Under the pieces are notes generated by a model, which saw only the letters and a list, made by a program, of their open reading frames with translations, was not told the DNA's origin and searched no databases. From assembly GCF_016735585.2 (NCBI RefSeq), contig NZ_JAERSE020000004.1, positions 186,001 through 250,000 on the forward strand: DNA of 64,000 nt. The letters run 5' to 3'. Origin of the DNA: Chryseobacterium tagetis. Lineage in GTDB: Bacteria > Bacteroidota > Bacteroidia > Flavobacteriales > Weeksellaceae. Shown piece after piece: positions 7,846-16,814 of this stretch. Position 1 is the stretch's first letter. Each line of letters opens with the position of its first letter. Position numbers and translations under genes: made by a program.

Positions 7846-10800
7846 TTAAAACGAATACTTCGCCCCAATTTGAATCTGGTAAGGATTTCCTGATAATGGT
7901 TCTAAACCACTTGTATTTAAGCTATATTTAAGCTGTTTCGTAACCTGATCAAAGCCTGTAATTCTGTAAAGAGACATATTACTGTATGATTTATTAACTC
8001 CCCACTCTCTATTAAGTAAGTTCGCTACGTTGAAAATATCAACCGAAATTTCAAACGCCCCGATTTTTTCAAACTTGATCTTTTTTGCGATACGAAGATC
8101 CCAAACTCCGTAGAATTTGTTTTTTCCGCCATTTCTTTCCGCTACTTTATTATTGTAATCTGTGATATAATTTTTCAATGCCTGTCCTACATCCGGATTA
8201 TCAATCAGCGTTTGTGTAAGATTCGGGAAAATATAAGCCAGATCATTTGTATCTACAAAGTCTCCGTTTACGTTTCCACCGGCAGTGACAGAGAAACGGG
8301 TTCCTCCCATTCCGGCATATCTGATTCCTAAAGTAAATCCTGCAATTGTAGGAGAGTTACCATAAATGACTACTTTATTTCTGAACTGGTTGTCCGAATA
8401 GCTCATTCTTAAATCTCTAGGATCACTCGCAACCGGAGTTGATAAGGTTGCTGAATTTGCTACGTTTCCGTTGTAAGAAGTATTGTCTTTAATATCTGCC
8501 CAAGTATAACTTGCTGTGATTTCTCCATCTTTCCAGTAACGGTAACTCGTATCTACCACGAATGAAAACTGATTCACTTTTCCATCACTTACCAACTCAA
8601 GAACTCGCCCGAAATTCTGGTTGATTCTTCCGTCTTTCCAGTTCATGGTTCCGTTCGCTGCGATGGATGCCGCCGGAACGTAAACGCCTCTTCCCCCTTC
8701 ATTATCCAACGTGAAATATGGGTTTGCTGCCATGTTTCTGTCGTAATAGAAATAATTGTTTCTGCCTAAAGCCATATATCCCGCAACTCCCGCTCTGAAT
8801 CTTTCATTAAAGAAGTGGGTATAAGAAATATTGGCTTTGTAAACGATAGGAATTTTCGCATCTTTTCCTGTGTAATTGATTGTAGGAAGCTGATATTGAG
8901 CCAACGTAGGAACCGTTCCGTAATCATTTCTATAGGCGTTAAAATCAGGAACAAGCCCAATTTTAGAAGGATCTACGTCTACTGTTGCCAAATGTCTTCC
9001 ATCAAATACCAAATTATTGATAATCATATAATTGTTAATATCTGAAGAGAAAATCCCTGCTCCGAACTTTAAGAAATCTTTATTTCCTTCATTAATATTC
9101 CAGTCAAACTGGAATCTTGGCTGAATAATAAATGATTTGATCTGATTATCTGTTCTGATTCCCATCTCATCATACAGTTTCTGATTGAATCCTGCTTTCG
9201 GATACCCTCCGTAATCCAATCTTAAACCAGCCATCAAATCAAGACCTTTTGCAATTTTAGTCTGAATTTGTCCGTAAACTCCTAAATTATAGATATTCGA
9301 TTTTACTGATGGATCGTCCATCAAAGGAACTTCTCTGTAAAATCTGTAAGCAATAAGGTTATTGAAATTATACAAATTATCGCCTCCGTTTGCTGCCGGA
9401 TTTTCTCTGAAATGGAATCTTCCGTTCACCTCACTTCCGTAGATCGATTTTGCCATAGTGTACATGAGATCTGCTCCGAAAGTATATTTAATTTTATCGG
9501 TGTTATAATATAAGTTATCCACAATCTGGAAAACATTATTTCTAAAACTTTCCTGCCCGAAACGGTGACCTCCGATCTGGATATTGGTTGCTTTATCCTT
9601 TCCATCTATACTGGAAACAATATTTTCAACAATAGCTCTCGGAACCGCATGACCCAGCTCATCATTCTGATAACTGTCTTGTGCCGTATAAAGATATTGA
9701 GCTTTTAATTCATTGGTCATATTGGGCTTTAAGTTGGATCTTAAAGTCAATAACAAGCTATTATCTAAGTTTTTATCATTTCCGTAAGACTCAAAGGCAT
9801 TAATTGCCGTATTATCTCCTAATCCGTTTTTATTTAAATCGTAAGTAAAGTTGTTTCTTAATGTCAATAAATTTTTATCATTAATCTGCCAGTCTAAACG
9901 TAAAAATCCTGCATCAGAATTTCTCACTTTATCAAAGCTTCCAAACTGAGGCGTATTTCCAACGCCATATTTTGCTCTTGCAATATCTAAGAATTTATTA
10001 AGCGTTGCAGTTGTCGTATTTAATCTCAATTCATCCTCATGCGATTTGATATCCGCAATCTGCAATGGTCTTGAATCTAACTGATGATCCCAAGCCATGA
10101 AGAAATGGAGCTTGTTTTTAATGATGGGACCTCCCAACGAGAAACCAAACTGAGACGTTGAGAAATCATTATTGATCCTGTTTCCTCTGATGTCATATTT
10201 GCTCGAAAGCCAGTTGGTTCTCAAATATTCCCAGGCACTTCCGGAAAATTTGTTGGTTCCTGATTTTGTCACGGCACTTATTGTTCCACCTCCGCTTCTT
10301 CCCAACGTTACATCGTATTGGTTGGTTGTGATTTTAAATTCACGAACCGCTTCCATAGAAATAGAAAACGGAGCGCCGCTTCGGCTTGTTGTAGCCCCTG
10401 CAGAAGTCGGGTTCTTTGCAGTCATCCCGTCAATTGTAAAATTGGTGGAAGAACTCAACTGCCCGGAAATACTTCCGTTTTTACCACTTAAAGGAGAAAG
10501 CTCAGCCAAATTGGCGAAATTTCTTCCGTTTACCGGCAAAATTGCGATGTTTTTAGCAGACATTGATGTGGCAGCACCAAGGTTTCCGATTTTGTTTTTA
10601 AGATTTCCAACAACAACCACTTCTTCGATTGTTTTTTCACTTCCTAAATTCATATTTACCGTTACCTGATCCCCAAAGTTCACTGTATACCCCTCTCTTT
10701 TCTCATCATTTACAATCACCGTATAAGGTCCTCCCAAAGGAATTTCTTTGAAAATATACTCCCCTTTTGAGTTGGTTTCAGTCTCTGTTTTAAAACCTGT

Positions 10801-10953
10801 AGATTCATTAATAATCGTCACTTTCACTTTCTCCTGAGCGGTTTTTCCAACGCCAGTTACCTTTCCTACAATCGACGCCTGCGTGGTTTGTGCATACGCC
10901 AGTGTTCCGAAACTCAAGAACAATAATCCCAATACAATTTTTACTTTTCTCAT
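7846..10953 (-). CDS. Oar-like TonB-dependent receptor with carboxypeptidase-regulatory-like domain
   Basis: A 1035-residue outer-membrane receptor. It has a signal peptide (ends near AYAQ, ~22), a carboxypeptidase-regulatory-like beta-sandwich (residues ~27-110, with GEYIFKEIPLGGPYTV), a TonB-box-like IEEVVVVG, a plug with the Oar-type NGRNFANLAELSPLSG and FTIDGMTAKNP, and a long barrel that ends in YSF. Oar-like receptors import diverse ligands. The partner GDPD gene downstream suggests a phosphodiester or phospholipid head-group source; this is inference. Its promoter region carries a Pho-box-like repeat and a separate 12-bp palindrome. Confidence 0.92.
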   Translation of the reverse strand: MRKVKIVLGLLFLSFGTLAYAQTTQASIVGKVTGVGKTAQEKVKVTIINESTGFKTETETNSKGEYIFKEIPLGGPYTVIVNDEKREGYTVNFGDQVTVNMNLGSEKTIEEVVVVGNLKNKIGNLGAATSMSAKNIAILPVNGRNFANLAELSPLSGKNGSISGQLSSSTNFTIDGMTAKNPTSAGATTSRSGAPFSISMEAVREFKITTNQYDVTLGRSGGGTISAVTKSGTNKFSGSAWEYLRTNWLSSKYDIRGNRINNDFSTSQFGFSLGGPIIKNKLHFFMAWDHQLDSRPLQIADIKSHEDELRLNTTTATLNKFLDIARAKYGVGNTPQFGSFDKVRNSDAGFLRLDWQINDKNLLTLRNNFTYDLNKNGLGDNTAINAFESYGNDKNLDNSLLLTLRSNLKPNMTNELKAQYLYTAQDSYQNDELGHAVPRAIVENIVSSIDGKDKATNIQIGGHRFGQESFRNNVFQIVDNLYYNTDKIKYTFGADLMYTMAKSIYGSEVNGRFHFRENPAANGGDNLYNFNNLIAYRFYREVPLMDDPSVKSNIYNLGVYGQIQTKIAKGLDLMAGLRLDYGGYPKAGFNQKLYDEMGIRTDNQIKSFIIQPRFQFDWNINEGNKDFLKFGAGIFSSDINNYMIINNLVFDGRHLATVDVDPSKIGLVPDFNAYRNDYGTVPTLAQYQLPTINYTGKDAKIPIVYKANISYTHFFNERFRAGVAGYMALGRNNYFYYDRNMAANPYFTLDNEGGRGVYVPAASIAANGTMNWKDGRINQNFGRVLELVSDGKVNQFSFVVDTSYRYWKDGEITASYTWADIKDNTSYNGNVANSATLSTPVASDPRDLRMSYSDNQFRNKVVIYGNSPTIAGFTLGIRYAGMGGTRFSVTAGGNVNGDFVDTNDLAYIFPNLTQTLIDNPDVGQALKNYITDYNNKVAERNGGKNKFYGVWDLRIAKKIKFEKIGAFEISVDIFNVANLLNREWGVNKSYSNMSLYRITGFDQVTKQLKYSLNTSGLEPLSGNPYQIQIGAKYSF

Positions 10954-10971
10954 TTTGTCAAATTAGCTGTG

Positions 10972-10979
10972 CAAAGGTA
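10972..10979 (-). promoter_or_regulatory. -7 promoter element of the Oar-like receptor operon
   Basis: TACCTTTG on the minus strand, 19 bp before the ATG, fits TAnnTTTG. Confidence 0.6.
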
Positions 10980-10990
10980 TATCGACCTTC

Positions 10991-11002
10991 ACACCTAGGT
11001 GT
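10991..11002. promoter_or_regulatory. 12-bp perfect palindrome, possible operator
   Basis: ACACCTAGGTGT is a perfect palindrome placed 12 bp upstream of the -7 element, within the -33/-7 spacer of the receptor promoter. The position suits a repressor site or an activator half-site. No matching palindrome was noticed in front of susC. Confidence 0.35.
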
Positions 11003-11019
11003 TTAAGAGAATTTTAACA
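11003..11019 (-). promoter_or_regulatory. Pho-box-like direct repeat upstream of the Oar-like receptor
   Basis: On the coding strand TGTTAA-N5-TCTTAA has an 11-bp period, with one mismatch between the halves. It begins 24 bp upstream of the -7 element, against 23 bp at susC. Confidence 0.35.
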
Positions 11020-11106
11020 TTTTTTCAATTAAATGATAACATTATGTTAAACCATTGTAAACAGGCATTCTATCGGTTATTTAATCAGTCTGTTAGGGTG
11101 TATTAA

Positions 11107-13197
<2,091 letters not shown>

Positions 13198-13247
13198 TCG
13201 CTTTCCATTTTGAGATCGTTTTTTATAGCAATTTAAAATATCATTCT

Positions 13248-13274
13248 TAAATGTAACAAAATTAGTTACATTTA
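13248..13274. promoter_or_regulatory. 10-bp perfect inverted repeat, likely operator of the NTF2-like gene
   Basis: Arms TAAATGTAAC and GTTACATTTA with a 7-base spacer. They end two bases before the -7 element TATCTTTG at 13277, so a bound dimer would cover the -33 region. The arms have the look of a dimeric repressor site. Confidence 0.5.
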
Positions 13275-13276
13275 AT

Positions 13277-13284
13277 TATCTTTG
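13277..13284 (+). promoter_or_regulatory. -7 promoter element of the NTF2-like gene
   Basis: TATCTTTG, 21 bp upstream of the ATG at 13306, fits TAnnTTTG. Confidence 0.55.
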
Positions 13285-13305
13285 CTATTAATTAATATTA
13301 AAAAA

Positions 13306-13767
13306 ATGAGAAAAACTATTGCAATTTTTAGTTTACTGGCATTCTCTTTCTTTTCAATGGGATTGAATGCACAAAGTAAAAAAGTATCACCATCTGATCT
13401 GGACTACAATAAAAAACTGGTAGTAGATTTTTATCAGAAAATTTTCGGAGATCACGATTTCGGAAATATTGATCATTATCTTCTTCCAACTTATATCCAG
13501 CATAATCCAAATGTTGCTGATGGTTCAGAAGCATTTGAAAAAGCGATAAAGGGTTGGCTGCAAAATAAACCAAAAACGAAAATTGATGTTCAGCATATTG
13601 CAGCAGAAGGCGATCTGGTATTTCTTCACATCAAGAATATTTTGCCAGATGGAAAATTGCAGTCTGTGATTGATATTTTTAGAATAGAAAACAAAAAAAT
13701 TGCGGAACACTGGGATGTTCACGAGACTGTTCCTGAAAAAGCAGCCAATGCACATCCTATGTTTTAA
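13306..13767 (+). CDS. Exported NTF2/SnoaL-like protein
   Basis: A 153-residue protein with a signal peptide (MRKTIAIFSLLAF..., cleaved near NAQS) followed by one NTF2-like alpha+beta-barrel domain of the SnoaL type. Typical features are VVDFYQKIFGDHDF, HNPNVADGSEAF and DIFRIENKKIAEHWDVHE near the C-terminus. Members are often annotated as predicted SnoaL-like aldol-condensation enzymes, but the reaction is unknown for this subgroup. The start was chosen at the ATG after the promoter. It is a single-gene unit controlled by a strong inverted-repeat operator, which suggests ligand-induced expression. Confidence 0.75.
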   Translation: MRKTIAIFSLLAFSFFSMGLNAQSKKVSPSDLDYNKKLVVDFYQKIFGDHDFGNIDHYLLPTYIQHNPNVADGSEAFEKAIKGWLQNKPKTKIDVQHIAAEGDLVFLHIKNILPDGKLQSVIDIFRIENKKIAEHWDVHETVPEKAANAHPMF

Positions 13768-13816
13768 AAGTACGGCAACATTTTTATAGATTGAGTTTTC
13801 CGGATTATACTCTCAA

Positions 13817-13866
13817 TAAACTTCTTTGATTAAAGATTTTATCGTAATTTTAATCAAAGAAGTTTA
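13817..13866. promoter_or_regulatory. 18-bp perfect inverted repeat directly upstream of the mgtC-like gene
   Basis: Arms 13817-13834 and 13849-13866 are exact reverse complements, separated by 14 bases. The right arm ends 11 bp before the MgtC-family ATG. A weak promoter (TTTG-N16-TAATTTTA) can be read inside it. There is no T-tract after either arm, so it is not a normal terminator. It could be an operator or an RNA hairpin in the leader. Confidence 0.5.
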
Positions 13867-13877
13867 CAATCTAACCA

Positions 13878-14525
13878 ATGGAATTTTTAAAGGATCACTA
13901 TGTTATTCAGAACGATTTAGTTCTCATTTTTATTTCTGTGATTTTAGGCTTGCTTATCGGTACAGAACGTGAATACAGAAACAAATCTGCGGGATTGCGT
14001 ACCTTTATTTTGGTATGTTTTGGTTCTTGTGTATTTACCGTTTTATCTTTAAAAATAGGAATTGCCAATCCTGACCGTTTGGCGGCCAATATCATTACAG
14101 GAATTGGCTTTTTGGGAGCAGGAGTCATCTTCAAAGATGATAATAAAATCGGGGGAATTACGACGGCGACCACAATCTGGGCAACTGCTTCCATTGGTAT
14201 GGCGGTTGGTTCTGGATATGTTTATCTTGCATTATTAGGAACAGTTTTAGTATTATTAATATTAAGTTCTTTAACCTATTTTGAACGATTTATTGACAAA
14301 AAGCATAAAATCAGAGAATATAAAATTGCCGTTGTAAATTATCATGATATCAAACACTGTGAAGAACTTTTTGTAAAAAACAACTTAAAATTTATTCTTT
14401 CAAAGCAGCAATATACGCAAGGTAATCTTGCCACAACATGGATTATCACAGGAAATAATACCCATCATGAAGCTTTAATGAAAAATCTCATGGAAGACGA
14501 AAAAATTATTGCCTACCAGTTTTAA
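13878..14525 (+). CDS. MgtC/SapB family inner-membrane protein
   Basis: A 215-residue protein. The N-terminal ~140 residues are the MgtC domain: several membrane helices with LGLLIGTEREYRNKSAGLRTFILVCFGS and the NIITGIGFLGAGVIFKD motif typical of the family. The C-terminal ~70 residues form a small soluble ACT-like domain. MgtC proteins affect growth at low Mg2+ and modulate the F-type ATPase or phosphate uptake in some bacteria; the role here is unknown. The gene is monocistronic, preceded by a striking inverted repeat and followed by a weak hairpin at 14541-14572. Confidence 0.9.
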   Translation: MEFLKDHYVIQNDLVLIFISVILGLLIGTEREYRNKSAGLRTFILVCFGSCVFTVLSLKIGIANPDRLAANIITGIGFLGAGVIFKDDNKIGGITTATTIWATASIGMAVGSGYVYLALLGTVLVLLILSSLTYFERFIDKKHKIREYKIAVVNYHDIKHCEELFVKNNLKFILSKQQYTQGNLATTWIITGNNTHHEALMKNLMEDEKIIAYQF

Positions 14526-14540
14526 TCAAAAAATAAACAG

Positions 14541-14572
14541 ACTGCCCTCAAAAGCGGTCTTTTTCTTTTAGT
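14541..14572 (+). terminator. Weak terminator after the MgtC-family gene
   Basis: An imperfect hairpin (AGACTGC...GCGGTCT with a G-T pair) followed by a T-rich run, 15 bp after the stop. Confidence 0.5.
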
Positions 14573-14613
14573 AAAAAATTAATTTTATGTATTTTTAGGC
14601 AAAATTTTTTGTA

Positions 14614-16755
14614 ATGATAAAACGTAATATTCTCATTGCTTCGGCATTCTTTAGTTTTTCTCTAGGAATTGCCCAGCAATATGGCGGAATGTGGATCCCG
14701 ACAGAGCTTAATGAAAAGGAAATGAAAGATTTGGGGATGAAAATTTCTGCTAAAGATATATTCAATGTTCAAAAACCAAGTATTAAAGATGCTGTAGTAC
14801 AGTTCAACGGAGGCTGTACCGCTGAAATTATTTCTCCAAAAGGATTGCTTCTTACCAACCACCACTGCGGATATGGGCAGATACAAGCCCACTCTACGGT
14901 TGAAAACGATCTTTTATCTAACGGGTTCTGGGCTAAAAATTCGGAGGGAGAACTTCCTAACCCGGGTGTTACGGTAGATTTCATTGTAGACATCAAAGAA
15001 GTTACCCAGCAAATTCTTGAAGGAACTGACAAGCTTACAGAGCCTGAGCTTTCGAAAAAAATTGCTAATAATATTGAAGTTTATAAAAACTCTCAAAAAA
15101 TAGAGTCTTACCAGTCTATTTCTGTAAAATCTATGTATTACGGAAATAAATATTATGCTTATACTATTGAAACGTATAAAGATATCCGATTGGTAGGAGC
15201 ACCGCCACAAAGTATCGGAAAATTCGGAAGTGATACTGATAACTGGGTTTGGCCAAGACATACGGGAGATTTCTCTATGTTCAGAATTTATGCAGGAAAA
15301 GATAATAAACCAGCAGAATATTCAAAAGACAATGTTCCTTATGTTCCGAAGCATTATCTTCCGGTTTCCATTAAGGATAAAAATGAAAATGATTTCACTT
15401 TTGTATTCGGATTCCCAGGAAGAACTACGGAATATTTACCGGCCATTGCAGTTGAAAAGATCATGAAGGAAATCGATCCGGCAAGAATTGCAGTGAGAGA
15501 TGTAGCTTTAAAAACATTGGACGAAAAAATGCGTGCTGATGATGCTACACGTATCAAGTATGCTTCAAAATATGCTTCAGTAGCCAATTACTGGAAAAAA
15601 TGGATCGGTGAGGTTGAAGGATTAAAAAAATCTAACGCGGTTGAGAAAAAAGTAATGTATGAAGGTTCTTTGGTGGCTAAAAACCATGAGATCAAATCTA
15701 CCTTAGATCAGCTTAATAAATTATACAACGACCAGGCTCCTTACGCACTTAACAATGCTTATTATACAGAAGTTTTAAGAAATGCTGAAACATTAATGTT
15801 AGCAAATCTTTACTACAACTATGTGACTTCTGTAGAAGCCGGAAGAATGGATGAAAAAGCAACGGCTGCTTTCAAGAGCAAATTAACTTCTTTCTACAAA
15901 GATTACAGCGCTGAATTAGATGCAAAGGTTACGGCAAAACTTTTAGCGTTATATGCTAATAAAACCGCTCCACAATTCTTACCTGCAGGATTTGACAAGT
16001 ATAAAAATGAGACTCAGAATATCCAAACTATTGAAGAAGCCTCTAAAAATTCTATCATTACAGGAAGAACTGAAGTAAACGGAGCTTCTACTTCTAAAGA
16101 TATTGAAAAAGCCCTTTCTAATCAGGATAAACTGATCAAAACACTGAAAAAGGATCCTATCTATCAGATTTATGTTACGTTAAGAGAAACCTATATGAAA
16201 ACGGCAGATCCTCAGTTTACTTCTTTACAGGGTAAGATCGATGAATTGCAGAAAACTTTCATGGCTCAGCAAATGGAGACGGATAAAGACAGAAAATTCT
16301 TCCCGGATGCCAATTCTACCCTTCGTGTAACGTATGGAAAAGTAAAAGGGTCAAGCCCGAGAGACGCTGTTTCTTATAACTACCAAACGCATTTGGCTGG
16401 TGTAATGGAAAAATACGTTCCTGGAGATTATGAATTCGATGTTCCTAAAAAACTAATCGATCTTTACAGTAAAAAAGATTTCGGAGTGTATAAAGATAAA
16501 ACAGGAGATGTTCCGGTAGGATTTACGGCAACCAACCATACTACAGGAGGAAACTCAGGAAGTCCTGCTCTGGATGCCAACGGAAATTTAGTTGGTCTGA
16601 ATTTCGACAGACAGTGGGAAGGAACGATGAGTGATATCAACTACGATCCTCGTTTCAGCCGAAACATCATGGTAGATACCAAATACATTCTTTTCATCAT
16701 CGATAAATATGCCGATTCAAAATGGCTGATTGATGAAATGAAAGTGATCAAATAA
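14614..16755 (+). CDS. S46 family dipeptidyl-peptidase, DPP11-type (Asp/Glu-specific)
   Basis: A 713-residue exported serine exopeptidase of clan PA. A signal peptide ends near GIAQ (residue ~21). The catalytic His is in LLLTNHHCGYGQ (~83-84), and the catalytic Ser is in GGNSGSP (Ser ~648). S46 enzymes release dipeptides from peptide N-termini in the periplasm. The S1-pocket residue 18 positions after the catalytic Ser is Arg (FDRQWEG). Known family rule: Arg there gives DPP11 (Asp/Glu at P1), Gly gives DPP7 (hydrophobic P1). Length matches DPP11 (~720). It is monocistronic and ends at a bidirectional terminator. Confidence 0.9.
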   Translation: MIKRNILIASAFFSFSLGIAQQYGGMWIPTELNEKEMKDLGMKISAKDIFNVQKPSIKDAVVQFNGGCTAEIISPKGLLLTNHHCGYGQIQAHSTVENDLLSNGFWAKNSEGELPNPGVTVDFIVDIKEVTQQILEGTDKLTEPELSKKIANNIEVYKNSQKIESYQSISVKSMYYGNKYYAYTIETYKDIRLVGAPPQSIGKFGSDTDNWVWPRHTGDFSMFRIYAGKDNKPAEYSKDNVPYVPKHYLPVSIKDKNENDFTFVFGFPGRTTEYLPAIAVEKIMKEIDPARIAVRDVALKTLDEKMRADDATRIKYASKYASVANYWKKWIGEVEGLKKSNAVEKKVMYEGSLVAKNHEIKSTLDQLNKLYNDQAPYALNNAYYTEVLRNAETLMLANLYYNYVTSVEAGRMDEKATAAFKSKLTSFYKDYSAELDAKVTAKLLALYANKTAPQFLPAGFDKYKNETQNIQTIEEASKNSIITGRTEVNGASTSKDIEKALSNQDKLIKTLKKDPIYQIYVTLRETYMKTADPQFTSLQGKIDELQKTFMAQQMETDKDRKFFPDANSTLRVTYGKVKGSSPRDAVSYNYQTHLAGVMEKYVPGDYEFDVPKKLIDLYSKKDFGVYKDKTGDVPVGFTATNHTTGGNSGSPALDANGNLVGLNFDRQWEGTMSDINYDPRFSRNIMVDTKYILFIIDKYADSKWLIDEMKVIK

Positions 16756-16782
16756 TCAGCTTTACTTCAATTAAGGCAAAAT

Positions 16783-16808
16783 AAAACCCCGAAAATTTTC
16801 GGGGTTTT
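16783..16808. terminator. Bidirectional terminator between convergent peptidase genes
   Basis: A 26-bp perfect palindrome (AAAACCCCGAAAA plus its complement) with A- and T-tracts on both sides. It serves the S46 gene (+) and the M16 gene (-). Confidence 0.85.
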
Positions 16809-16814
16809 TGTTTT

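Noticed and set aside
10172..10669. A 165-codon open frame on the plus strand
   Set aside because: It lies wholly antisense to the plug region of the Oar-like receptor, has no promoter and no recognisable domain; the receptor frame is clearly the real one.
14914..15261. A 115-codon open frame on the minus strand
   Set aside because: A shadow of the S46 peptidase gene; no family resemblance.
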